Source: Mauremys mutica | Taxonomy: Eukaryota; Chordata; Testudines; Geoemydidae | Direction of reading: 5' to 3' | Length of the DNA: 64,000 bases | Assembly: GCF_020497125.1 (NCBI RefSeq) | Contig: NC_059072.1 | Span: forward strand, 305,554,781-305,618,780 | In this document: positions 42,219 to 53,867 of the stretch, piece by piece | Layout: each line of letters begins with the position of its first letter | Numbering within the stretch: position 1 is the first letter of the stretch | Translations under genes and position numbers: made by a program | Notes under the pieces: model-generated | The model's input: the letters and a program-made list of their open reading frames with translations, nothing else | Databases searched by the model: none | Told to the model about the DNA's origin: nothing

Positions 42219-42455
42219 CAGGGGCAGCTCTACACATTTCTCCGCCCCAAGCACGGTGTCATGCCGCGGGGGGCACTCTGCCGCTCGCCAGTCCCGCGGC
42301 TCCGGTGGACCTCCCGCAGGCATGCCTGCAGAGGGTCCGCTGGTCCCGTGGCTTCGGTGGAAGGCACCCTGCCTTCCGGCGACCGGCAGAGCGCCCCCAC
42401 GCAGCATGCCGCTCGAAGCACGCGCTTGGCGTGCTGGGGCCTGGAGCCACCCCTG
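42219..42455. mobile_element. hAT MITE, 237 bp, CpG-decayed duplication
   Basis: CAGGGGCAGCTCTACA and CTGGAGCCACCCCTG are the ends. The flanks read TCGACACG (42211-42218) and TCAACACA (42456-42463), both mismatches being CpG to CpA. It belongs to the family of 37788-38112, with an internal deletion. Confidence 0.8.
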
Positions 42456-42463
42456 TCAACACA

Positions 42464-44894
42464 TCCCTCTTCTCCTCCCCTCATCCCCTTTGAGGCCCCC
42501 ACTGCCTGCCATGTCCCTCCTTTCCTCCATCCCACTTCTCCACGGCCATCTTTGGGAAGGAAGGCCAAGAGGACAACTGAAGGAACTGGTGGCTCTCAGC
42601 ATTCTCTACAAATACACAAGACTGGCAACTGTGCACAGAATATATGGACTAGTGAAAAGGAGCACGAGCCCCAGCTAGCCTATGCCCTCCCCATACTCTG
42701 TGGGGAGCCAAAGGTTTGACACTATGCTCCTTGGCTGGCACACCAAGATGCTTGGAGTAAAGAGGTGGCCTTTAGAGGTCTGTACAGTCTTTGTCAGTTT
42801 TTTTAGCTCCTTTTCAATTGGAGAATGTAGTAAACTTTTTTTTTCACAGTGACAATTGGTTTTACTTACTGGTGGTGCTTCTGTTGTGTTGCCAACAGTG
42901 CACAGTTAATATGGCTGCTTCAGGTCTCACCTGAGTATTTTGTATGATTAATTATCTTAATTTCTTCTGCAAATATTTTAGTAGTGTTGCACGGTGGATC
43001 AAAGTGAGCAGAATGCTAACATCTCACTGATTCTTTTTCTACAAGGACTGAATTTAGCTTTAAACTTAGAGCTTTGTTTCTCTTTGCCAAAGCCCAGCTA
43101 GCTGCTTTGCTCATTTACATGGTTTATGCCAATCTAGTATTATCTGGACACAAAGTTTAGACCAGCTGAGTTGTGACAGCTAACAGAGCTTTATTGAAAA
43201 CGCTCTGGACTTAAATACTGGGTTCTTTGCTTTGAAATATGAGCGAACATCACTGCTTACCTACTGAAGATTGGAATATGGCACAGCACAACCTCAATTT
43301 TCAAAACAGATATTTGACTCAGTAACAGGGACAAATTAAGTCATGGGCAAAGTAGGCAAATGCCCATTGGGTCCTCACTGTGCTGGGCTTCCTGGGAGCC
43401 TCTTTCACTTCAGCCCCTTTGCAGCTCCACTTCAAGAAGGGTTGCAGGGCTGTAGTCTGCACTGCAGCCCTTTGATACATTAAGTACCATGCCAAGTTGT
43501 TAGGAAATTTGTGGGTGTTGTTATGGACACCAAGAGGCTTAACGCTGCTGCTCCTAGTGTTGCCTGCTTAATGCCTAGCTTCTCCCTGCATGCCCATTCG
43601 TATGTCACTCTGCATGGAGTGGGTACAAAAATGGCTGCTAGTTGCACAAAAATGGGTTGGGGTCAGGGGAGCTATGCTGTGAAGCCATCACATACCTTTT
43701 GTGCCCTGTATCTTTGGCCAATATTTATATGCATTTCCTCCTCCCTCCCCGCCCCTTGCCATGGAATGGGGGTAGTCATCTGGTACAACTGAAACACTTT
43801 GATTAATGGTCAACCAAGTTTAGGCTTTTCCCATTTATTGGTCATCCTTGAAGCTATGCATTGTGTCTCACTTGTATTTGTTACAACAACCAGCTTTGCT
43901 TTACTGGGGAAACTAAGCTCTCCTGTCTCTTCTTTTCCAGGCAAAAATGTGAATTCTAAAGTGACTCCTCCATTCAGCACTTTGATATTTGAGAGTGGGG
44001 TCAGTTGCCATTGAAATGTCAGCATTTACTCACACCAAGATGTCTGAAACACCATGGTGCAGTCAGACACAGACATAGCTGCCGTGCCCCTGACACCATG
44101 GTGGGGTGACTAGTATTAAATTTTGACTTCATATTGGCAGCCCCAGTACTATCTAAAGCACAGTTCTGTAGGTGGCTGCTCACAGAGAGAGCTCGAACAG
44201 GGCTTATTGCTTAAGATTTGGTTTTGCAAAACCCAAGCCCTGGGTTGGCTCGGATCTGTTTCTGTTTTATCTGAACTACTGAAACTCAGGGAGGAAGAGT
44301 TGTGAATAAAAATATCCAGTTTGGGCTTATCTTTAAATTTCCCTTGTGGGTTTACTCATTATGCAAATAATAGAAAAGTGATGCCTTCCTACCCTAAATA
44401 TTTCAGTGTATCTTTTGATTAGGCAGCTTTCTTCAAAGCTTAAGCAACCAACTCTATCATCTGGGAACAACTGGAGAACTATAGTCCTATTCCAGCTACT
44501 ACCCTTCCATTCTTAGAACTCTCCATCCACTGAAGAAGAAAATCTATGTAGAAGACCTTTCTGTTTTTAAGATAAGCAGCTTGTTAAAGAAAATAGTAAT
44601 ATTATAGCATCTGAGAACACATCTTCTTCTGTCATATATAAAGTTCATGTGTAATTAATACATTTACTCTGCAGTGCCAGCTGAATTGCATGGCTTCTTA
44701 ATGATCTTATCTCATACTGTGTCTGCAAGTCAAGCTATGCTTTGACATTTACCTTGAGCTTTCTGTGGTGTACACAAATCGACAGGACATTAACCATGTG
44801 ACAAGGGCTGAAGCAGTCTCTACACCTGTGAGACCTGCATGCTACTCTTCATTCAGGAAACTTCACCTACAGAACTATCCCAGTACTACCTATT
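42464..44894. other. No gene recognised
   Basis: Short frames only. A stretch at 43335-43370 (ATGGGCAAAGTAGGCAAATG) may be an old repeat but has no readable ends. Confidence 0.4.
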
Positions 44895-45152
44895 AAAAAA
44901 CCATGAGTCAGGCTCCAAAAATCATGAGGTGTTGGAAAATAATTTGCGGCTTCTTTTTATTTGTTTACCAGTTTTTGAGCCTTTAGGTTTCATATTTTTA
45001 AGCTTTGCCTCGCAGCTATGAGGGCTAGAAAGTTACTTTAAAAAAAAAACGCTGAGATTCTCATGGAATCACCTGATTCCAGGAGCTGGGACTTAAGAAA
45101 AACAACAAATGTTGTGAGACTCGTGATAAAATTGCAAAAGTTAGCAACACTG
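44895..45152 (-). mobile_element. Old DNA-transposon-like repeat, one end visible
   Basis: The right end, read on the minus strand, begins CAGTGTTGCTAACTTTTGC, a hAT-like terminus I have seen in reptile repeats. The interior has CCTTTAGGTTTCATATTTTT and CTATGAGGGCTAGAAAGTTA. The left end seems lost near 44895. Confidence 0.45.
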
Positions 45153-46029
45153 CAATCACATCACTGTGCTTCTAGTTAAATTTCTGATATCGGGTGTGAC
45201 AGCAACACACGGAAAGGGCATCCATATCTGATGGATTTGGTTTTATACAAGCTTTATCAGGTAAAATGGAATGATAATCTTGATTCTTCATAAAAGGAGC
45301 AGACTGCAATTCCCCAACTTCATTGGGGCTCAGACTCTAAAGAGAAATAGACTTTAGAAATTAGGGACTGATTCTACAACCCTCACTCAGGATCCCTTTG
45401 TGAGGTATTCCCTCTGAAACCAGTGACACTACACACTGTTAAATGCTCCTCATTGTGAGTTAGGGCTGCAGAATCAGGTCTGCAATGTAGTAAGAGACAT
45501 TGGATTTGTTCTTCACTGTATAATTAATCAGTTTTAGTCTTGTATAAAGGAGGCCTTAAGCCAAAACTCCAGAGCTAGACACCCTCAAATGTTGGGGATG
45601 ATAGGAGTGAAATTCTATCTCTATAATGGGTTGATCCAAACAGCCCTTCCTGCCCAGAAATATAGGGCAAGGCCTGATCTGGGCTTGATTCCAAACTTTG
45701 CAGTTGTGCAGCTTACCCCACACACACATCACTGTTTGAAAGACCTGGGGGAACTATTCTACCTGTAACAAGTTGTGGGGATGGGCAAACCAACAGTTTA
45801 CAGCTCTGGTTCAGTTTATCTGAACTAGCCAAACTTGGAAGTCTTTTGCTTCTCTCTGCCCCCTACCTCCTCTGTCACCCTTATTGATTGAGGTGTATTA
45901 AAACTGTATTAAAATTATAGGCTGTAATTTTATATTGCAGGGGTCCTGCTTGCAAGCTTTGCTGGGAAGCCTGTGATCTAGGCCAAGCAGAGTCAGTTTG
46001 CAGACAGCCAGGCTAGAGTAAGGTGGAGC
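45153..46029. other. No gene recognised
   Basis: Nothing with motif support. Confidence 0.4.
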
Positions 46030-46215
46030 AAATTGTACCTCGCTGCCTTAAAGAGCAGCCTGCTTTGTCTCTCTCTGTTTTGGGGTTCTGGTGTGTCATT
46101 GTTCTGAATTCTAAGAAATAAATTAGTGTTATGCTGCAACCTTTCAGCAAGGGTATTTATATTTTTATCTAACTTTTCTGTGTTTATGTTATGGACATAA
46201 CATTTTACACCTCTC
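46030..46215 (+). mobile_element. Possible LTR remnant with poly(A) signal
   Basis: GAATTCTAAGAAATAAATTA contains AATAAA near 46117. The neighbouring text resembles R-U5 of reptile LTRs, but the ends cannot be placed. Confidence 0.3.
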
Positions 46216-47829
46216 CTTTTAAAGGTTCTGCAGCTCTTCCTCTACATAACTCCCTCCTTCTAGTCCCTTCTCTACCCATCCTCATCTGATGCTGTCTCAC
46301 TGGGGAATCTCAACAGCTTGTGAAACCTGTCTCCTCCTGGTGCAACTGCATGCTCATCTTCTTCTTCCTGGCCCTTCAGGTCATGCCCTAGTGGCTTGAG
46401 CCTCATTCTACCTCTTCCAGGGGCCCACCTGGACCCTCCCCAATTCAAGATGCTGGTGGCATCTGAAGGACTGTGGATAGAGGGAAAACATGGCACCCCC
46501 CATGTCAAGTCACCTGTGGTCTTCAACATCAGTACCTGGAAATGGCTTGGCAGGTCCCACTACAGTCTATAGCACTTTAGCAGAGGTTTGGGGTTTTTTT
46601 TCCCCCTCTGTGGTAGAACTGAGGCTGATATTACTGGTCTGGCACGTCTCAATATACGCGGGTTACTACAGTGAGGCCTCTGATCCTTTATCCCATTTAA
46701 AATTTTGTTTCTTTTAGGTTCCACTTTGAGTTTTTTCAAGTTATTATTCCATTCTTTGCCTGCTTCCCTCTTGAGCATCTTTGAGTTTATATAAATCACC
46801 CTGGAGAGCGCCAGGATTGAAGACGAGATGATTCCCAGTTCTTACTCGCAGACTGTGGATAGTCACTGGAGGGGCTTGTGAAGAAGATATCATTAGAGGA
46901 TTAGTAACTGCTCTCCAGAGTGATTCTGGACTGACAGGCAGTTTTCTTGCTTAGCTATTTAACAGCTGGGTGCAGGATGAAAATCAGCTGCAGAAAATTG
47001 AATCTGTTACTTACCTTCACTCCTGATGTTGTTTGGCATATGTTTTCCGGGTACCATAGCAGCCCACTTCATCTGTCTCTTTATAATGTGAAACAGAAAA
47101 CCTTCCCTAACACAACAAACTGATTAATAAGTTCTTTAATTCTGTCCCATTCGTTTTCTTCATCATTGATTCATTGAATGTGAAGAGCAGCATTTATGTA
47201 AACGTGGCTTATTCTGGTATGCCTGGGGTACCACGTAGTTGATGCACAATATACAGTATCTAATAATAGCACAAGAGCGGATATTTTCTGACAAATTTGA
47301 TATTCTGAAAAAAGCATTTTCCCCCTTTTTCCAAATTACCTCAAGTATAATTAACCCTGTGAGTACCACATTGATTGCAAATTCAGGCACTGTGTTAAAT
47401 CATGCCGTCCTTATTGAACTGTCTAAAGTTTTACTAGAGCGTAAGGTTGCATGCTGTATCATTAAATTTTGCATGTGTTGTCTCTATCCATGTATGTTAG
47501 AAGTCTTCTGCAGGATCAAGTGAACTGTTTTATCTGTTGCAAAGAAAGACAGCCTCTGTCTTTGCATTGTACAAAAGTAACAGTAGCGCTTCTTGGCTGA
47601 ACCCTGGGCTTTTCACTCAGACTCAGCTTCCCATTTGTGTTATTTTAAAGTGAGAGGTACTCTGCTGGAACACAGAAAGGTGTATGCCACAGCACCTTCT
47701 TTCCATGTCCCACTGCAGACATTTGCCAGCTTTTGCTCCTCTCTGGCAATGCAACAGCATTCAATGTTCACTGCAAACAACACTGTTATACTTTATATAG
47801 AGCCTTAGTAATTCCTAGAAATGAACAGA
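46216..47829. other. No gene or repeat recognised
   Basis: The longest frames, 75-94 codons, have no motif. Confidence 0.45.
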
Positions 47830-47990
47830 ATTACAAATTGATTAATGTGATGGTGCTGTCCAAAGACCCTATCCAGAATCAGGGCTGCGTTGTGTTAGGA
47901 GCTGTCCAAACACACTGCAAAACACAGTCCTGCCCTGAAGAGTTGACAATGTAGAAACACAAAGGGGGAAAGGCATACAACATAGCAGGT
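47830..47990. mobile_element. Ancient SINE-like repeat fragment
   Basis: CCAAAGACCCTATCCAGAAT, then AGTCCTGCCCTGAAGAGTTG and ACACAAAGGGGGAAAGGC follow the same dispersed repeat as at 40236, with decay. Confidence 0.55.
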
Positions 47991-48084
47991 TAGCGCTTCA
48001 TCTTTTTCCAGATTTGTTTAGAGACCTGTTTGTTTTATTTATATTACAGAATTTGCTTGTAGGGTCTTTTTCAGGGGCTCTGGG

Positions 48085-48245
48085 GTTGATGTGAAGCAGA
48101 GGAAAGGATGGAGGGAACAGGAGAGGGGGATGGGTAAAGGAAGAAGGGACTGAGGAGGTGGGATGGAGGATGGGGAAAAGGAGAGAAAGATGAGGGAAGC
48201 GAAGTGGGTGAGAAGCACAGTGGGGAGGGAAAGGGAGGATGGGCA
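48085..48245 (+). repeat. Polypurine tract, about 150 bp
   Basis: The plus strand is almost only G and A (GGATGGAGGGAACAGGAGAG and similar). It could form triplex DNA. Confidence 0.8.
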
Positions 48246-48504
48246 GCTCATAGGGCTGGGATGAGCAATGATAATTCAGCCAACAAGAAAAAAATATCCA
48301 AAGTCCAAGCTCGAGAGGTGAGTGAATAACATCTCAGGAGGCTGGCAAGGATTCTCCTGGCTGCTTCCTGCTGTTCCCCAACTGGAAGGGCTGAGTGGGG
48401 AGCCTATTGGGCTTGGCTGAAATCAGTGGGAGTGTGGTATATATAGGTGCTTTTGAAAACCCTACTAATCACCTGTTTGCCTACTGAAGTGCCTAAATAC
48501 CCTT

Positions 48505-48660
48505 CAGTCGGGCCTTTAGTCTAGCTCTGTGCCTCTGTTTCCCATCTGTAATATGTAATGGTTCATCCCTCTTCCTTAGGGGTGCTGTGAAAGGAAACAC
48601 ATTTGAAGACTGTGAGCTGCTCAGACATTGCAGTAATGGGGCCCAAGATAAAGCAGGAGA
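48505..48660 (+). mobile_element. MIR-like SINE fragment
   Basis: TGCCTCTGTTTCCCATCTGT, then GGGGTGCTGTGAAAGG and GACTGTGAGCTGCTCAGA correspond to the MIR core and tail in order. Confidence 0.55.
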
Positions 48661-48729
48661 ATTTATATCCTCTAAGTTTTGGATAAAACCAAACAAAAAA
48701 ACCCAACAGAACAGCCCTCCTCCACAAGT

Positions 48730-48838
48730 TATTCCCACCCTTGACTTTGTCCTGTCTGTTCTGAGGGCACAGATTGTCTGTACTCTTATGTACTGTGCAG
48801 TGCTGAGCACATTGTCAGTGCGAAACAAAAAATAAGCA
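48730..48838 (+). mobile_element. Weak SINE-tail-like fragment
   Basis: GGGCACAGATTGTCTGTACT and GTGCAGTGCTGAGCACATTG resemble the tail, in reverse, of the repeat at 47830. The match is faint. Confidence 0.3.
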
Positions 48839-50631
48839 TAATAATTCTGCTTGCAAATTTGATCTATGTATTGACATAGTGTGGCACAACATTCCCTCAC
48901 TAGCTTGTTTCTTGAAATGCTGTCAAAGAGCCAGACCCAGATAACCCTTGAACACTTGTCTAATTTTTAGTGGCTATACCCACTCTGGTCCTCTCTGGAA
49001 TCAACTAGCGCTCTTCAGAGAGGTGAAGGGGAAAACTGCTTCAGAAAATGAGGCATCATCATCACAGTGTAGTTTTCTCCCTACAAATACATGCCTCATA
49101 TCTATTAAGCAGTATTTGAAATCAATAGGGTAGCATAGGTGTAACTGAGAATGGATTTTGCCCCTTGGTGAGCTTTTTTTTGCAGTAAATCAAGAGAGCG
49201 TTTCCTGCAGAGTTATCTTTCAAGGAATCTGCAGAAATCCTCAGCATCTTCCCCATGTACACAGCGTACTTTTAAGTAAACATCCATAGAAGATACAGCT
49301 TAATTTATTTTGGCAGGTAAATAACTGGCAAAAAGGAAAATACTTCTAATTCCTATGTGCGGATGTGATTGCAAAAGGAGCTATCTCCCTCAGATGTTCC
49401 TAAATGCATGAAGTACTACAACTGATTAATTATGGAAGGACTTTCTTATCTCCTCTTCCACCTTTGAACATTTTCCTTGTGTAATTAATAAACTGGGCTA
49501 CTTTCTAATAAGTAAACAACATGACTGTGTTGCTATGAGCACACATTTTACACAGGAGCCATTTTTTTTAAACCAGTGATTCAGTAGGCAGGTAGGATTG
49601 AACAGTTATAAGGTTACATCTCATCAGAGCCAGATATAACTCCAATGTGAAGTGACATGTATTTCTTCATGGGTGAGATACCTCGAATTAGCAAGTATGC
49701 CATGAATCATAGGAGCTATTATTACTCACAAACACATCACACAATCTTATTTTAAAACGCTGTAAAGATGATTAATACTACAAAATGGGAACATATGACA
49801 GTAAAAAATGAAAGCCCCTCCTAAAATGCATCAATGGTGGTGGTTCTGTTTTTGTTTTCTTGCTGGCTTGAGTGCATTTCCTGGCATTATTGGCTGTTAC
49901 ACTCTTTCTTCATGAACAACTCCAGTTCTGCTGTAAATCATTTTTTTCTTAAAGGTGTCAGAATCCTTTCCACAAAGGAAACAATAGAGTTCTTTCTGTC
50001 CCTCTCTCTCTTCTCCCAAGATCAGACATTTAAAGCCAGGTCATTGCCTGCTGGTCAGAGATATGCTAAACAGTGAATGGTATAGAAAAGGTAAAGTGGG
50101 TGGTTCCACATATCCACTCAGAATACGAAGGCAGAGATGTTCAATGAAATTAAAAGGCAACACATTTAAAACAGATTAAAAGAAATAGTTTCATACACAA
50201 TGCACAATTAACCAAACTCATTTCACTCCAACTATATCAGGGAGGTCCAAGTTTTTCTTAAAGAAACTGATGAGCTATGTAGATAAAAACAACAGCCACA
50301 AATATATAAAGAGGGAGCTAGAGATAGAGATAAGGGTGTGACCCAGGAGGCCCATTGTTGCCAACTGGCAGAGGGCACAAGGGGTTCATTGGGTTTTACA
50401 GAGATCCCCTGGATCAGATATTTCCATAATAATTCAGTGAAGAATGCCATGAGGTCTCTACCAAAAGCCAGTAGCCCACTGGTCATCATAATCAGGCAGT
50501 AGGTTGCAAACACCTATCTCCCTGTCTGGCCAGTTGTATACTGTGTATTGGCTGCCTATTTGCAACCTAAGCCAGGCAAAAGAAGAGAGTGCAAAATTTA
50601 CAAGAGAAGAGAGATACAAGATGAAAAAATT
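48839..50631. other. No gene recognised
   Basis: AT-rich, with no supported feature. Confidence 0.45.
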
Positions 50632-50664
50632 AGCGTGTGTGTGTGTGTGCACGCGCGCGCTTGC
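50632..50664 (+). repeat. Alternating purine-pyrimidine microsatellite (TG then CG)
   Basis: A GTGTGTGTGTGTG run passes through a CACGCGCGCGC run, about 33 bp of strict alternation that favours Z-DNA. Confidence 0.8.
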
Positions 50665-50819
50665 CTGTGTCCTACTTATGAATAAAGCTAAAGGATTGAT
50701 CTGATATATCTCAAAGTGCAAAAGCAACATGCTGAATCCTTCACTAAGGAGGCAAGATGACAGTGCAGTTGCCTCATGAAAGGAGGATCGAGCCAGTCTG
50801 TCTGTAAAGTGCCACAATA

Positions 50820-51310
50820 CTTGGTTAGATGTAAGAGTACAGTATCTTGTTAATTAAGTCTAGGCTTTAGAATGTGTTATGATTTTATTTTATACATAAC
50901 CCTTTGTTTCCCATTCTTATATTTGCTGCTATTTGAATCTCTATGCTTTGTTAAATAAACTTACACTTGACTTCACTACAAACATATCCAAGTGCTGTGA
51001 GTTATGCAGAGCGGTGATCTGAGGTATAACTGGTAAGCCGGACTGTACTGCTTCTTTGGGAGCATCGAATTGGTGACTATACGAGTGTCCAGTGGACGAG
51101 GAGCTAGACACTCCAAGGAGAAGGTCGGAGGGCTCCAGGGTTGGGGTGTGCCTATCGCTAACCTGTAGAGTGACCGTGGGGCCTGTGAGACATGGAGGGG
51201 AGTGCTTGTGTTGCCTGTGGTTAGTGGAGTTGGGGAGCTGACCCACAGCAGGCACAAACAAGACTTCCTCACACTAAGGGCAGGTGGTAGCAACCCTGGG
51301 AACTCCCAAG
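50820..51310 (+). mobile_element. LTR 3' part (R-U5) fragment
   Basis: TTAAATAAACTTACACTTG carries the poly(A) signal (about 50954). TAACTGGTAAGCCGGACTG and CGAGTGTCCAGTGGACGAGG follow, a tail I recall from turtle LTR repeats. The start and family are uncertain. Confidence 0.45.
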
Positions 51311-51334
51311 AAGCATCACAAAGGTATATAAACT

Positions 51335-51503
51335 CTAAGGCTGGTTAGGAAGAAACTTCCACTATGGCAGGTTATTCAGCAATTGTGCATTACAGGGTTC
51401 TCATAGTTTCTTCTGAAGTATCTGGTACAGGCCGTTGTCATTGTGTATAAGATACAGGACTAGATGAACCTCTGGTCTGATCCAGTATGGCAATTCCTAT
51501 TCT
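51335..51503 (+). mobile_element. CR1-type 3' end, plus strand
   Basis: GAAGTATCTGGTACAGGCCG, then ACAGGACTAGATGAACCTC and GGTCTGATCCAGTATGGCA are the classical CR1 3' end seen in reverse at 18166 and 13009. Confidence 0.75.
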
Positions 51504-52194
51504 CTGCATGTGCAGAAAGAAGTGCAGAATACCTGAGTAAACATCTGCTGAACCAGTCTGCGAGGAGAATTGTTCTCAACACATATAGAAATCCCGTCCC
51601 AGAGTTTTCTTGGAGGGTGGTATAAATGAAACACAAGCAGCATTTTAAAATTAGAAAATGTTGAAGAAAATCTATACAATGCTGTAGCCTTGGAGCCAGC
51701 ATTCTGCACCATGCAATAAGAATTCCCTGGTTCCCTACAAGAATACCTGAATGGAGAAATGGACCAGCTCTTCTAAATTCTTCCTCAACTCTGCCACTGT
51801 CCAATTAGCACTTGGTTATTGCTCAGAAATATGTACAAGTGCAAAATACACCAAAGCCCTTCAGAATAAAAAATGAAAAAATCCTGTAAAATTGTACCCA
51901 CAGGTAATGGCATTAACTACTAATGATGCCAGGTGCAGTATGACTGATTGTCTTTCTGTTCAAATTTCTCTAAAGGGAATATTTGGGAGATGATATGCTA
52001 ATTTGCTGTGTGGCTCTTCTAGTGTAATGTCATGGCACTGTAGCATGAAGATTTTCAACACAAGACACCGAGGGGGCCTCAAAGCAGCAAAGCTTTACAT
52101 TTTAAAGTCACACAAAATATTTCCTATGTGTATGCTCTCTCTTGAATGGTTTACATTGAGTAGTTCCACTTAGAACTAAACCAAATACAGCCAT
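51504..52194. other. No gene recognised
   Basis: No motif or repeat seen; a 114-codon minus-strand frame (51460-51804) lacks support. Confidence 0.4.
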
Positions 52195-52540
52195 GTGGCA
52201 GGGTGTATAGACCCCACACTGGCAAGGAGGGTGCCAGAAAGGACCTAGGGACTGCACTAGCCTCATCCCTTTGGACCTGTCAATCATGTATGGTAGGGAG
52301 GAGGTCTTTAAAAGGGAGGAAAGGAGCAGGAGTGCCCGTAAGCAAGAGACTGCTGGAGGGACTTCTGAAGCCACAGAGGGAACTTCCAGCCAGGAGCCCT
52401 TCACCCCAACGCCAGGGGGAGTGCAGCAAACTCCCAAGCTAAGCCAGAGCACCTTAAGAAGGCCCACAAAGGGCAAGGGCCCCTTGTAAGTTGTAAGGAG
52501 CTGGGGCCTGGGCTGAAGCCACCCAGTGTAAATAACTGGG
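52195..52540 (+). mobile_element. LTR-like fragment with TATA-like box
   Basis: TGGCAGGGTGTATAGACCCC opens the block and CTTTAAAAGGGAGG (52308) resembles a TATA region. The text has the style of turtle Gypsy LTRs. It runs into the next LTR without a readable junction. Confidence 0.4.
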
Positions 52541-53867
52541 TGTGATCAGGTTCCCCCACCGTCTGGGCAAAAAGCCTCAGGGAACTCTTTTACAAGCCCC
52601 CTCTATGATGGGTTACCCTCCACTCTGGGGTGCCACCTGATATAATGGGGTCTCACTGAGCCCACCTATTCCACAAGCCTGGGCTCCCTCACCCTGTCCT
52701 GCTGAGCCAGGTCCTCAAGCCTCCTCCAGCACTCACACACAGGTAGGGACACATCCAGCTGCAGAAAGACACAGACACTGACATCAGCTCTGTGTGGGAA
52801 GACTCAGCTCAGGGATTGCCCTGCACTCAAGTGCACTCTCCTCCCACCCCCCGGAGTGTAAACCCAAAATTGTATTGTCTTGTGCTGCACAGAAAACTGT
52901 GTAGCTCAAGCTCATGAAATTTGCTCCCTCCCTCAGTGTGGAGGAAGATATGCACAGCTTCCCCTCCCCCACAAGTTATGAATTCCATAAACTGGGTTTT
53001 AGAAAACAAAACAAGTTTATTAATTACAAAGGATAGATTTTAAGTGATTATTAAGGGATAGCAAACAGATCAAAGTAGATTACTGAGCAAACATGCAATT
53101 TAAGCTTAATGCACTAAAGAAATTGGCTACAAGTAGTAATTTCTCACCCTAAATGTTGTTTTAAGTAGATTGCAGAGATTCTTGAAGACCAACTTCTTTT
53201 GCTTGTAGCTTAGAATTCCAGATATTCCCTTCACAGGCCATACACTTTCTAGCTGTGAATTCCAGATATTTCCTTCACAGGCCAGACGCTTTCTGGGGTT
53301 CAGCTCATCCTCAGTTCAGTCGTAGGTGTTTTTAGCAGTCATCTTGGGTGGGGATTCAGTGAAGAACTGATCCTGATTAACTCACTCCCCAACCTTAAAT
53401 AGGATTTACATATGGTAGGAATCCTTTCTTTTCCAGTTTGACCCCCACCTCCTCCTAGTGGAAAAATACCATCAGTCCAAAATGGTGTCCAGTGCCAGGT
53501 GACATGATCACATGACCCCATGGTGTCAAAGCAGCACCCCTGGAAGCTTCTCAGGAAGATGGGAAATTAGCATCTGCAAAGACCTATTATTCTCCCTAAT
53601 TGTTTTTTGACTAACCAGCCAGACTGATTGCATTTTGTCTGGTGAGTGTTCCCTGGGTGCAATCACTTTTGCAATTGTTACATAGTCAATATTCTTAACT
53701 TCAGATACAGAAACGATACATGCATACAAATAGGATAACCACTTTCAGTAAATCATAACCTTTCCAATGATACCTCACATAACCTATCTTGTGTAAAACA
53801 TATTTTAGTTATTCCATATTCATATCATAACAATATCTCTGTGGAGAATATGGGGTGAAGTGTCACA
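52541..53867 (-). mobile_element. Endogenous-retrovirus LTR, 1.33 kb, minus strand
   Basis: The ends TGTGATCA and GTGTCACA give the inverted TGTGA terminus, and a minus-strand AATAAA lies at 53016-53021. I recall it as a dispersed turtle LTR. A short direct duplication inside (GAATTCCAGATATT at 53213 and 53258) is visible. No matching target duplication is seen (CTGGG on the left, CCCTC on the right), so one flank may be rearranged. Confidence 0.6.

Noticed and set aside
43325..43480. Possible hAT piece around ATGGGCAAAGTAGGCAAATG
   Set aside because: No inverted ends or target duplication could be read, and the similarity to the GC-rich family is too short.
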